Source of the DNA: Hydrogenovibrio sp. UBA650
GTDB taxonomy: Bacteria; Pseudomonadota; Gammaproteobacteria; Thiomicrospirales; Thiomicrospiraceae
DNA: 36,779 nt
Direction of reading: 5' to 3'
Assembly (NCBI GenBank): GCA_002299245.1
Contig: DBOI01000013.1
Coordinates: 1 to 36,779, forward strand
This document shows, piece by piece, positions 25,322-33,523 of the stretch. A program made the position numbers and the translations under genes. Below the pieces are notes generated by a model. The model was given only the letters and a program-made list of their open reading frames with translations. It had not been told where the DNA came from and made no database searches. Within the stretch, counting starts at the first letter, position 1. Every line of letters begins with the position of its first letter.

Positions 25322-26641
25322 TTATTCAAAAGGATCTTGAATAACTAATGTCTCAGAGCGATCCGGCCCGGTTGAAAGAATTGAGACAGGAACCCCAACC
25401 TGCTCTTCCAAATATTTAATGTAGTTCTTGGCTTCGGTTGGTAGTGCATCCCAGGATTCTATGCCAACCGTTGAGGTATCCCAACCAGGCATAGTCACAT
25501 AGTTTGGTTCACACAACTCATACTCATCGGCACTCGCTGGTGGAAAATCAAGAGTATCGCCATTCATGCTATATGAAGTACAGATTTTAATCTCTTTTAG
25601 CTCATCCATTACATCAAGCTTGGTTAAACAAATACCAGTTAAACCATTGATCTGTGCCGAGCGACGCAGCGCTACCGCATCGAACCAACCACAGCGACGT
25701 TGGCGACCTGTAGTAGCACCAAACTCATGACCGCGAGTACCCAGTTCTTTACCAATTGGATCACCTTCGTCAGCGTCACAGTCATAGCAAAGCTCTGAAG
25801 GAAAAGGCCCACTACCTACCCGAGTGGCATAAGCCTTGGTAATACCTAAAACATAATCAATCTCTGTTGGACCAACTCCTGCGCCAGCTCCTACTCCACC
25901 AGCCGTAGTATTTGAAGAGGTCACATAAGGGTAAGTGCCATGATCAATATCGAGCAGCGTTCCCTGAGCCCCCTCAAACATAATGTTCTGGCCAGCTGCA
26001 TTATAGTCACTGATTAGTTTTGGAACGTCTGCCAGCATCGGGGTAACTAACTTGGCATAACCCTGGCACTTCTCCCAAAGAGTTTCAAATGACACAGGCT
26101 CAACTTTATAGAAGTTTTCCAACATATAGTTGTGGTAGGAAAGAACCTCTTGCAGTTTATCTTTAAACTGATCCATATTTTTGAAATCACCAGCACGTAA
26201 ACCGCGGCGCGCAACTTTATCTTCATAAGCTGGACCAATTCCGCGACCAGTAGTTCCAATCGCTTTATTGCCACGTGCAATCTCACGAGCCAGATCAAGA
26301 GCAACATGGTAATCCAAAATCAGTGGACATGCGTCACTAATCTTAAGGCGCGATTTAACCGACAGGCCTGTCAATTCGAGCTGACCAACTTCTTTCTCAA
26401 GAGCATCAGGTGCAAGAACAACACCATTACCAATTAAACACTCCACCTCTTCACGCAAAATTCCAGATGGAATCAAATGTAAAACCGTTTTCTGGCCATC
26501 GATGACAAGGGTATGACCTGCATTGTGTCCGCCTTGGAAGCGAACGACAGCTGCCACTCTATCTGTAAGAAGATCAACGATCTTGCCTTTGCCTTCATCA
26601 CCCCACTGGGTTCCAATCACAACTATGTTACGTTTTGACAT
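25322..26641 (-). CDS. purA: Adenylosuccinate synthase
   Basis: Joins IMP and aspartate with GTP to form adenylosuccinate in AMP synthesis. It has 439 residues. The P-loop-like QWGDEGKGK has the catalytic Asp15, and GGHNAGHT carries His43. GTTGRGIGPAYEDKVARRGLRAGD and VTSSNTTAGGVGAGAGVGPTEIDYVLGITKAYATRVGSGPFPSEL are standard blocks, and the guanine-binding end is intact. It follows hisZ on the same strand after 82 bp. The coding sequence contains a clear copy of GGCCTGTCAATT on the plus strand (26365-26376). Confidence 0.98.
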   Translation of the reverse strand: MSKRNIVVIGTQWGDEGKGKIVDLLTDRVAAVVRFQGGHNAGHTLVIDGQKTVLHLIPSGILREEVECLIGNGVVLAPDALEKEVGQLELTGLSVKSRLKISDACPLILDYHVALDLAREIARGNKAIGTTGRGIGPAYEDKVARRGLRAGDFKNMDQFKDKLQEVLSYHNYMLENFYKVEPVSFETLWEKCQGYAKLVTPMLADVPKLISDYNAAGQNIMFEGAQGTLLDIDHGTYPYVTSSNTTAGGVGAGAGVGPTEIDYVLGITKAYATRVGSGPFPSELCYDCDADEGDPIGKELGTRGHEFGATTGRQRRCGWFDAVALRRSAQINGLTGICLTKLDVMDELKEIKICTSYSMNGDTLDFPPASADEYELCEPNYVTMPGWDTSTVGIESWDALPTEAKNYIKYLEEQVGVPVSILSTGPDRSETLVIQDPFE

Positions 26642-26723
26642 AAATTACTTCTGTTTAAAAACCTAATATAAATTCGAGCAATTCAAACCGCTAAACATTG
26701 GCAACAAGCCATGAATACCAGTT

Positions 26724-27866
26724 TTAACTAATTTTTTGTGCGCCTGCTGGAAGCTCATCGTTAGAGTAGAACTTCACAACGCGATAACCTTGAATACGGT
26801 GCTTTGCAATCGTTTCTCTCATGGCACTGCTGTTATCACTTGCATCTGCATAAACAGTACCCTTAACACTCAACTCAAGATCTGGCAGTAGATCAAGAGC
26901 GGAACGCAGATCAAGGCTAAAGCCAGTAGCAGGGAGGCCTAACCCAAATACTTTACCAATATTATTGTAGCGCCCACCTCTAGCAATTGGCTGAAGTACT
27001 CCACCACTGTAGCAGGCAAAAATAACACCTGTGTGGTATTGGTAACCTCGCATATCTGCAACATCAAGATGAATTGGTAGGCTGTGAGATTCAGACACGG
27101 CATTGATAATTGATTCAACTTTATCAATAGCAGAATCTAGGTCAGTGCTGATTCCAAGCAGATGCTTTTTAACCTCAGTAATCACTTGGTTTGCATCACC
27201 ACTCAACTTCATTAGAATGGCAAACTTAGCTTTTAAAACTTCACTAACTTCAAGCTGAGAAACAAATTCTTGGTACTCAGGAACCGCTTTACGCTCGAGA
27301 ATGTCGATCATTCTATTTTGCTGAGTCTGATCGAAATCAGCTGCCTGCATTAACTCACTGACAATTTTGATCTGACCGAGGTTGAGTTTTATATCTTTGA
27401 GTCCAAGAGCCTGCATGCTATCAAGCACTAGTTCAATAATCTCCAGATCACTCTCCACACCTTCGTGACCATAGATCTCCGCACCTACCTGAATCGGACT
27501 GCGAGAACCTCTTGCCTTGTTATTACGGGTTTTCAAAACTTCACCGACATAACACAGACGTGAAATAGAGCCTTTAGCTTTAAGGCGATTGCTGACAATA
27601 CGCGCAACCTGAGGCGTCATATCAGCACGAACGCCCATCATGCGCCCTGTTTCCTGATCAGTGAAGCGACAGGTATCAACAGCCATATGCCCTGCTGTTC
27701 CTGTTAACAGAGAGTCTGTAAACTCAGCGATCGGTGGTAGAACCAGATCAAATCCAGCTAAATTAAAGCCATCAATCAGTTGACGACGATAGTGTTCAAG
27801 CTTTTCGGCCTGTGGAGGAAGGAGGTCTTCTAACCCCTCTGGAGTGAACCAGGTAGACTGTTGCAT
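26724..27866 (-). CDS. hisZ: ATP phosphoribosyltransferase regulatory subunit HisZ
   Basis: A catalytically inactive histidyl-tRNA-synthetase-like protein that partners short HisG in the first step of histidine synthesis. It has 380 residues. The N-terminal TPEGLEDLLPPQAEKLEHYRRQLIDGF resembles HisRS motif 1. FTDQETGRMMGVRADMTPQVARIVSNRL is the motif 2 area, and HTGVIFACYSGGVLQPIARGGRYNNIGKVFG is the altered active-site segment. There is no anticodon-binding domain of HisRS length. hisG is not in the window. Its place next to purA and the hfl genes is common in proteobacteria that have HisZ. Confidence 0.94.
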   Translation of the reverse strand: MQQSTWFTPEGLEDLLPPQAEKLEHYRRQLIDGFNLAGFDLVLPPIAEFTDSLLTGTAGHMAVDTCRFTDQETGRMMGVRADMTPQVARIVSNRLKAKGSISRLCYVGEVLKTRNNKARGSRSPIQVGAEIYGHEGVESDLEIIELVLDSMQALGLKDIKLNLGQIKIVSELMQAADFDQTQQNRMIDILERKAVPEYQEFVSQLEVSEVLKAKFAILMKLSGDANQVITEVKKHLLGISTDLDSAIDKVESIINAVSESHSLPIHLDVADMRGYQYHTGVIFACYSGGVLQPIARGGRYNNIGKVFGLGLPATGFSLDLRSALDLLPDLELSVKGTVYADASDNSSAMRETIAKHRIQGYRVVKFYSNDELPAGAQKIS

Positions 27867-27904
27867 TAGGAAACTTCTTGTTTAATGTTTAAATTGGACG
27901 AACT

Positions 27905-27910
27905 ATTATA
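27905..27910 (-). promoter_or_regulatory. Candidate -10 box upstream of hisZ
   Basis: A perfect TATAAT on the minus strand lies about 40 bases before the hisZ ATG, in the gap after the YjeT-like gene. The matching -35 region (around GAATTA, 17-18 bases upstream) is weak, so this is only a candidate. Confidence 0.4.
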
Positions 27911-27983
27911 AATCAACTCTAGTGCGAATAATTCATGAAAACTCCAGATTTGAAACGTTTTTATGAAAAATTCGTGCTACTGG

Positions 27984-28175
27984 CTAGTCGGAAAAAAAGA
28001 ACAATATCAGCAACCCGACTATAATCGAGAACAGCCCCATCAACCTCAACTCTCGCTCAGAGAGCTTTACCGCTTCGGACATCATCTTTCGCCAGAACTT
28101 TGGAAACACAAACGGTAGCAGGCCTTCTAAAATAAAAACCAGAGCAACTGCCGCTAGTAGAGTCGTTTCTAACAT
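27984..28175 (-). CDS. DUF2065 family membrane protein (YjeT-like)
   Basis: A 63-residue inner-membrane protein with two predicted transmembrane segments (about 4-23 and 44-61). They are joined by a basic, amphipathic loop (FPKFWRKMMSEAVKLSERELRLMG). This is the DUF2065 family, whose E. coli member YjeT lies between hflC and purA, as this one does relative to hflC and hisZ-purA. Its function is unknown. A terminator hairpin lies between hflC and this gene, so it may be expressed partly from its own promoter. Confidence 0.88.
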   Translation of the reverse strand: MLETTLLAAVALVFILEGLLPFVFPKFWRKMMSEAVKLSERELRLMGLFSIIVGLLILFFFSD

Positions 28176-28200
28176 AAAGAGACTTCTATATTCCGTCCAT

Positions 28201-28224
28201 AAAAAAGGTGGGTTACCCCACCTT
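28201..28224 (-). terminator. Rho-independent terminator after hflC
   Basis: Arms AAGGTGGG (28205-28212) and CCCACCTT (28217-28224) form an 8-bp stem with a 4-base loop. On the minus strand the stem runs into a T-tract at 28206-28201. It lies 24 bases beyond the hflC stop. Confidence 0.85.
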
Positions 28225-28247
28225 AACTATTTAATTACCAAATTTGA

Positions 28248-29108
28248 TTATTTCTTTTCAGATTCATTGAAGTACTGGAAGAAGTCCGCTTTAGGGTCAA
28301 CTAACAATACATCAGACTTATCTCTAAAGGCATTCTGATATGAGTTAATGCTGTGATAGAAGGCATAGAACTCAGAATCCTGGTTGTAAGCCTTGGCATA
28401 GATGTCTGCTGCCGTCGCATCACCTTTACCTCGAAGGATCTCAGCTTCACGATAAGCGTCGGCAAGAATAACAACTTTCTGACGATCTGCATCAGCTCGA
28501 ATCTTCTCAGCCGCCTCAGAACCTTTTGAACGCAGGTCTTTGGCGACACGATTACGCTCTGCTTCCATACGACGGTAAACAGAATCACTGATATCTTGTG
28601 CTAGATCAATGCGCTTGATTCGAACATCTTCGATTTCAATACCAAACTCAGAAACCTTGTCTTTAGTGATCGACTTTACGGTTGCAGCAATTTCAACACG
28701 CTCAGCAGAGATAACTTCTTTAACCGTACGGTTACCGAATTCATTTCTCAGACCATCTTTGATAATCTGACCAAGGCGATTTCCAGCCCCAATATAGTCT
28801 CCACTAGTCGTCGTAAAAAACTTCTCAACATCAACGATACGCCACTTAACAAATGAGTCCACAATCAAGTTTTTCTTCTCACTTGTCAGGTATCTTTCAG
28901 GTGGAGCATCTAGTGTCTGCAAACGAGTATCGAAAGCTCTTACATTGTTCACCACCGGCATTTTGAGATGCAGTCCAGGTTCAATACCTGATTCAACGAC
29001 TTCACCAAACCTGAAAAGCATACCGGTTTCCCACTCATTAACCTTGTACAAAGACTGGCTCACAACAAACAGCACAGCTGCGATAAAAATCATACCTAAC
29101 TGCTTCAT
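28248..29108 (-). CDS. hflC: Protease modulator HflC
   Basis: A 286-residue SPFH/Band 7 membrane protein that forms the large HflKC cage around FtsH and limits its proteolysis. One N-terminal transmembrane segment (about 3-20) is followed by the SPFH domain (NEWETGMLFRFGEVVESGIEPGLHLKMPVV) and a long charged coiled coil (YRRMEAERNRVAKDLRSKGSEAAEKIRADAD). A C-terminal part ends FFQYFNESEKK. The ATG overlaps the hflK stop as TAATG, giving tight translational coupling. It is the last gene before a terminator. Confidence 0.96.
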   Translation of the reverse strand: MKQLGMIFIAAVLFVVSQSLYKVNEWETGMLFRFGEVVESGIEPGLHLKMPVVNNVRAFDTRLQTLDAPPERYLTSEKKNLIVDSFVKWRIVDVEKFFTTTSGDYIGAGNRLGQIIKDGLRNEFGNRTVKEVISAERVEIAATVKSITKDKVSEFGIEIEDVRIKRIDLAQDISDSVYRRMEAERNRVAKDLRSKGSEAAEKIRADADRQKVVILADAYREAEILRGKGDATAADIYAKAYNQDSEFYAFYHSINSYQNAFRDKSDVLLVDPKADFFQYFNESEKK

Positions 29109-30343
29109 TATCGTAGCTCCCTATTTCTTAGATATTCACGAATATTTGGTCGCTGTGAATTTCCACTGTTATTTGATCTATTCGCACTATTAGCGGCATT
29201 AGATGAAGTCTGTTGTGCAGGCATCTCTAGTCTGAACGGAACTGTTCCCTGCCCCTGGCTTACCATCTTGTCTAACGGAAGATATAGCAGGTTATTTCCA
29301 CTCTCGGATCCAACAAAGACCTTACTGGTTTTGCCTAATACAGATGAAACCGCATCAATATAAAGACGTTTACGGGTAACTTCCGGCGCTTGTTGGTACT
29401 CTTTTACAATACTTGTAAAACGCGCCGATTCACCCTCTGCCTGAGCAATAACTCGATCGTGATAAGCACTGGCTTCTTCAAGTTCACGAGCAGCTTGACC
29501 ACGTGCCTTAGGAAGAATGTCGTTGGCATAAGCCTCAGCTTCATTGATTAAACGCTCTCTATCCTCACGAGCCTTAACAACATCACTAAAAGCTGATTGA
29601 ACCTGTTCAGGTGGCTGCGCATCCTGCATGTTAACACTGGTTACGATTAGACCCGTTTTGTACTCATCCATTCTTTGCTGAATTAAATCTTTAACTCGGA
29701 TAGCAACATCATCACGGCCACCTTCAAAAATGAAATCCATGGTTGATTGACCAACAACTTCTCTCAAAGCACTCTCAGTTACTGATTTCAAAGTCAGAAT
29801 TGGATTAGTATCTTCAAACAAGAACTCTTTAGCATTTACAATCTGGTACTGAACCGTCATTTTCATGTTAATGATATTTTCATCTTCTGTCAGCATGAGA
29901 GATTCGTTCAATACATCAACTGACTGCTCGCGACGATCTTTTCTGAAACCTAATTCAATTTCGTTGATCGCGGTAACATTAACAACTCTAACCTGTTCAA
30001 TTGGGTAAGGTATATGCCAATTAAGACCTGGACCGGTTTGTTCAGTGAAGGCACCAAACCTTGTGACGACACCTCTTTCAGCTTCTTGTACCTGGTAGAA
30101 CCCAGTGAGCCCCCAAATTACAAGCGCGACTAAAAAAATAACACTGCCGCCTACTCCGCCAATACCGCTTCTGCCATTGCCAAATTTATTACCAGCACCG
30201 CCAAAAATGTCCTGTGCTTTTTTTAGCAGGGCATCAATATCATCTTGGTTAGATTTTCTTGGAGGTTTGTTATCACCACCGCCATTGCCACCGGAGTTTC
30301 CCCACGGATCTTGCCCTGATTTACCTGGTTCATTCCAAGCCAT
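29108..30343 (-). CDS. hflK: FtsH protease activity modulator HflK
   Basis: A 411-residue SPFH protein, the partner of HflC in the FtsH complex. It has a cytoplasmic Gly/Asn/Pro-rich N-terminus (about 1-60), one transmembrane helix (about 65-85) and the Band 7 domain (RGVVTRFGAFTEQTGPGLNWHIPYPIEQ). The coiled-coil region includes RERLINEAEAYANDILPKARGQAAREL, and a Ser/Asn-rich tail ends the protein. A GGAG Shine-Dalgarno lies 8 bases before the ATG. About 194 bp separate it from the hflX stop, so the hflK-hflC pair may have its own promoter. Confidence 0.96.
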   Translation of the reverse strand: MAWNEPGKSGQDPWGNSGGNGGGDNKPPRKSNQDDIDALLKKAQDIFGGAGNKFGNGRSGIGGVGGSVIFLVALVIWGLTGFYQVQEAERGVVTRFGAFTEQTGPGLNWHIPYPIEQVRVVNVTAINEIELGFRKDRREQSVDVLNESLMLTEDENIINMKMTVQYQIVNAKEFLFEDTNPILTLKSVTESALREVVGQSTMDFIFEGGRDDVAIRVKDLIQQRMDEYKTGLIVTSVNMQDAQPPEQVQSAFSDVVKAREDRERLINEAEAYANDILPKARGQAARELEEASAYHDRVIAQAEGESARFTSIVKEYQQAPEVTRKRLYIDAVSSVLGKTSKVFVGSESGNNLLYLPLDKMVSQGQGTVPFRLEMPAQQTSSNAANSANRSNNSGNSQRPNIREYLRNRELR

Positions 30344-30537
30344 TCATTTTCTCCATGCCTGTTTTAGCATTTTATTTAATTTATTCTCAACCAAACTTTA
30401 CCAGCCTGATGAAGACAAAAAACTATCCGGATATTTTAGAGATATTAAAGTAAAAAGTCACCTAATTAAAAAAATTTATCCGAAAAGAAATCTATTTATT
30501 CACATAGTTGAGAACTAATTTAGTTTTTGAAACATAG

Positions 30538-31833
30538 TCACTCAATTAACTTGGCCCTAATTAGTTCTGGCCAAGCTTTAATCATTTGCCATTCATGATC
30601 GGTCAGCTTCATGGTAAAAAGGCTGTTTCCTGACTCGTCAAAACCTTCATAAAGAATAGTCCCCAACTCATACAGTTGGGCTCTCTTCTTACCTGCAGTC
30701 ACATCTAAAACCAATTCAACTTCATGGTAAATACCTTTAAAAAAAGAGCCAACTGCATCCATAAGCAGCTCAATTCCTAAATCATTCTGGGCCGAAACCC
30801 AAACTCTCTGAGCAACACCATTATCATCATAATCAATTTTCGGTTCTACTGCTGGTTCCAGCAAATCGATTTTATTAAAAACCACGAGTTGAGGTACATC
30901 TGTAGCGCCAACTTCCTCAATCACCTCATAGACATCAGCAATTTTTTCCTCGCGATGAATATCGGCCGAATCCACCAGATGTATTAACAGACTGGCTTCA
31001 CTCGTCTCTTCTAGAGTTGAACGAAAAGCGGTAACGAGATCATGTGGAATATGGCGTATAAAGCCAACTGTATCGGCAAATATTACAGGCCCTGCTCCGG
31101 GTAGGTGAACCCTTCTTAAGGTAGAGTCCAGAGTGGCAAACAATCGATCTTCAGCGTAGACTCCAGCTGCCGTCATATGATTAAAAAGTGTCGATTTGCC
31201 GGCGTTTGTATAGCCAACTATAGTTATGGTTGGCAGTTCCGATCGCTTACGCGAACGTCGTCCCAAATCACGCTGCTTGCGAACTTTCTCAATTTTGGCT
31301 TCAAGCTGTTTGATTCGCCCCTGAACTAATCGTCTATCGGTTTCTAGCTGTGTTTCACCTGGCCCTCGCGCACCAATACCGCCTTGCCTATCTAGGTGAG
31401 TCCACCCCTTGACCAGGCGAGTCGCCATTCGCTTAAGCTGGGCAAGCTCTACTTGAAGCTTACCCTCGTGAGAACGCGCTCGCTGCGCAAAGATATCCAA
31501 AATCAAACCAACTCTATCCAGCACCTGACAACCTGTCAATTCAGAAATATTGCGTTCCTGGGCTGGAGAGAGCGCATGATTGATAATCACTACATCGGCT
31601 TCATAAGCTGAAACCGACTGTTTAATCTCTTCTGCCTTACCTTTACCGACGAAATATTTGGGGTCAGGATGATGACGTTTGGTTGTTAATAAGGTACATA
31701 TTTCTGCACCTGCTGAATCGACCAGTTCATAGAACTCATCAAGCTCTTCACGGTCAGCTTCATTTTGAAAATCGACATGAACCAGAACAGCTCGTTCTAG
31801 TTCTTGCCTTTGCAGTCGGTCAAACAGTTCCAT
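30538..31833 (-). CDS. hflX: Ribosome-associated GTPase HflX
   Basis: A 431-residue GTPase that splits or rescues stalled 70S ribosomes, especially in stress. The N-terminal HflX domain (about 10-180) contains FVGKGKAEEI and the GGIGARGPGETQLETDRR block. The G domain has G1 GYTNAGKS (207-214), G3 DTVGFIRHIP and G4 FNKID. A short C-terminal domain follows. It lies 212 bp downstream of hfq, the usual order in gammaproteobacteria; the gap holds a hairpin. Confidence 0.96.
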   Translation of the reverse strand: MELFDRLQRQELERAVLVHVDFQNEADREELDEFYELVDSAGAEICTLLTTKRHHPDPKYFVGKGKAEEIKQSVSAYEADVVIINHALSPAQERNISELTGCQVLDRVGLILDIFAQRARSHEGKLQVELAQLKRMATRLVKGWTHLDRQGGIGARGPGETQLETDRRLVQGRIKQLEAKIEKVRKQRDLGRRSRKRSELPTITIVGYTNAGKSTLFNHMTAAGVYAEDRLFATLDSTLRRVHLPGAGPVIFADTVGFIRHIPHDLVTAFRSTLEETSEASLLIHLVDSADIHREEKIADVYEVIEEVGATDVPQLVVFNKIDLLEPAVEPKIDYDDNGVAQRVWVSAQNDLGIELLMDAVGSFFKGIYHEVELVLDVTAGKKRAQLYELGTILYEGFDESGNSLFTMKLTDHEWQMIKAWPELIRAKLIE

Positions 31834-32000
31834 TTATATGTGTATAACGCCTAAAGGATTACAAGTTTAAAAATATAAACTCTGTTAATTGGGAACGATC
31901 AGGTATTGAAGTTGAATCAATCAAGACTTCTAGGTATTTAAAAATGACAGGGCATAGGTCAAGATACTGGCATTCAGCACGGATGCGAAAATTGCTCAAC

Positions 32001-32025
32001 TCTGCATACAACTAATATATGCAGA
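32001..32025 (-). other. Hairpin between hfq and hflX
   Basis: An 8-bp inverted repeat, TCTGCATA (32001-32008) and TATGCAGA (32018-32025), with a 9-base loop lies about 20 bases after the hfq stop. No T-tract follows on the minus strand, so it may be an mRNA processing or stability element rather than a terminator. Confidence 0.5.
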
Positions 32026-32045
32026 GAATGACTAAGAGTAAATAT

Positions 32046-32300
32046 CTATTCAGATTCTAAAGATTCTGTTTCATAGGCTTTTGGATCACGCATAGGTACA
32101 ATTGTAGAAATGGCATGTTTATAGACCATTTGAGTGACATTGCTGCGCAATAAGACAACAAATTGATCAAAGGAATCCACTTTTCCCTGAAGCTTAACGC
32201 CGTTTACCAAATAAATTGAAACGCTAATACGCTCTTTTCTCAGAGCATTTAAATATGGGTCCTGAATTGGCATTGCTTTAGCCACTTTCTTATTCTCCAT
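32046..32300 (-). CDS. hfq: RNA chaperone Hfq
   Basis: An 84-residue Sm-like protein that forms a hexamer and pairs small RNAs with mRNAs. The Sm1 region is DPYLNALRKERISVSIYLVNGVKLQGKVDSFDQFVVLL and the Sm2 motif is YKHA (60-63) in QMVYKHAISTIVP. The N-terminus is about five residues longer than in E. coli, while the C-terminal tail is short (about 15 residues, acidic), unlike the long E. coli tail. An AGGAAA lies about 9 bases before the ATG. A 266-bp gap separates it from miaA and contains a 16-bp-period tandem TTGTTATTGTTCT repeat (32316-32344). Confidence 0.97.
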   Translation of the reverse strand: MENKKVAKAMPIQDPYLNALRKERISVSIYLVNGVKLQGKVDSFDQFVVLLRSNVTQMVYKHAISTIVPMRDPKAYETESLESE

Positions 32301-32566
32301 TGATTTTATTTCCTATTGTTATTGTTCTCTGTTGTTATTGTTCTTGATGGAAATTTTTGTAGCCCATCTGATCTGTTCAATTTATTACCTTGAACCAAAA
32401 CAGTCAACTAAGCATATAAACTTGTCTCCACTAAATGGAAACATAGCGAAAAGCATACCACACGCATATAGAATATCTACACCATTTTTTCAAAACCGTG
32501 GGTTTTATTACCTATCAGCGCAATCTAGAACTCGCTTCTAAAGCAACAAAACGCAGATGAAGGCTT

Positions 32567-33523
32567 TCAAAGCTGGCTTTTCAGCAGTTCAAGACAAAGC
32601 TCAACTCTCTCGGAAAGATCACTACTATAAGGGTCTATTACCAGCACATTATCTTCTTTGCGCAACCAGGTAAGTTGCCTTTTTGCCAGCTGCCGGGTGG
32701 CAACTACAGCTTTATCAATAAACATTTGATAGTCATATTCACCCTCTAAAAACATCCAGGCTTGCCTGTAACCAACGCTGCGCATCGAGGTCATTTCAAC
32801 ATCCAGGTCACCCCTCTGCATCAGCTGCTTGACCTCATTCAAAAATCCTTGATCGACCATTTGCAGAAAACGAGTTTCAATTTGCCTGTGTAACGTGGAG
32901 CGGTCTTCAGGAATGAGCGCAATCTTTAGCAGATTAAAATTTGGCAGGCCTCGCTTTGGCTGACGGCGAAATTCGGTTAGGGTTTTACCAGTTAGTTCAT
33001 AGACCTCCAAGGCTCTAACTAATCGCTGTGGATCATTAGGGTGAATCCGGCCGGCAGATTCCGGATCAACTTCAGTTAGTTTTGCATGAAGAGCTTGCGG
33101 AGAAGCTTGCCAAATCTGCTGCCACTTTGCACGCACCTTTTCATCAGCAGACGGCAAATCAGACATCCCTTTCTGCAAGGCATTAAAATACATCATGGTG
33201 CCGCCAACCAAGACCGGGATCTTATCACGCAGAAATACTTCTTCAGCAATCCGTTTTACATCTTCAACAAATTCAGACGCAGAATAACTCTCGGCAGCAT
33301 CATGGGTGTTTATTAAGTGATGTGGTACAGCTTCAAGTTCACTATCAGAAGGCTTGGCAGTACCAATATCCATCTGTTTATATATCAGTGCAGAATCAAC
33401 ACTGATAATTTCTATCGGCAGTTCATTAGCCAAAGCCATAGAGAGCTGACTTTTTCCTGAGGCTGTCGGCCCCATAATCGCAAGACAAATACGTTTATCG
33501 ATAAGTTTAGAAATCAAGCTCAT
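32567..33523 (-). CDS. miaA: tRNA dimethylallyltransferase
   Basis: Adds the isopentenyl group to A37 of tRNAs that read UNN codons. It has 318 residues. The P-loop GPTASGKS is at 18-25, followed by ISVDSALIYKQMDIGTAKP, PVLVGGTMMYFNALQKGMSDLP and NPDPQRLVRALEVYELTGK-type blocks (here HPNDPQRLVRALEVYELTGK), and a C-terminal RQLAKRQLTWLRKEDNV. Its ATG directly follows the mutL stop (TAGATG), so the two are translated together. Confidence 0.97.
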   Translation of the reverse strand: MSLISKLIDKRICLAIMGPTASGKSQLSMALANELPIEIISVDSALIYKQMDIGTAKPSDSELEAVPHHLINTHDAAESYSASEFVEDVKRIAEEVFLRDKIPVLVGGTMMYFNALQKGMSDLPSADEKVRAKWQQIWQASPQALHAKLTEVDPESAGRIHPNDPQRLVRALEVYELTGKTLTEFRRQPKRGLPNFNLLKIALIPEDRSTLHRQIETRFLQMVDQGFLNEVKQLMQRGDLDVEMTSMRSVGYRQAWMFLEGEYDYQMFIDKAVVATRQLAKRQLTWLRKEDNVLVIDPYSSDLSERVELCLELLKSQL

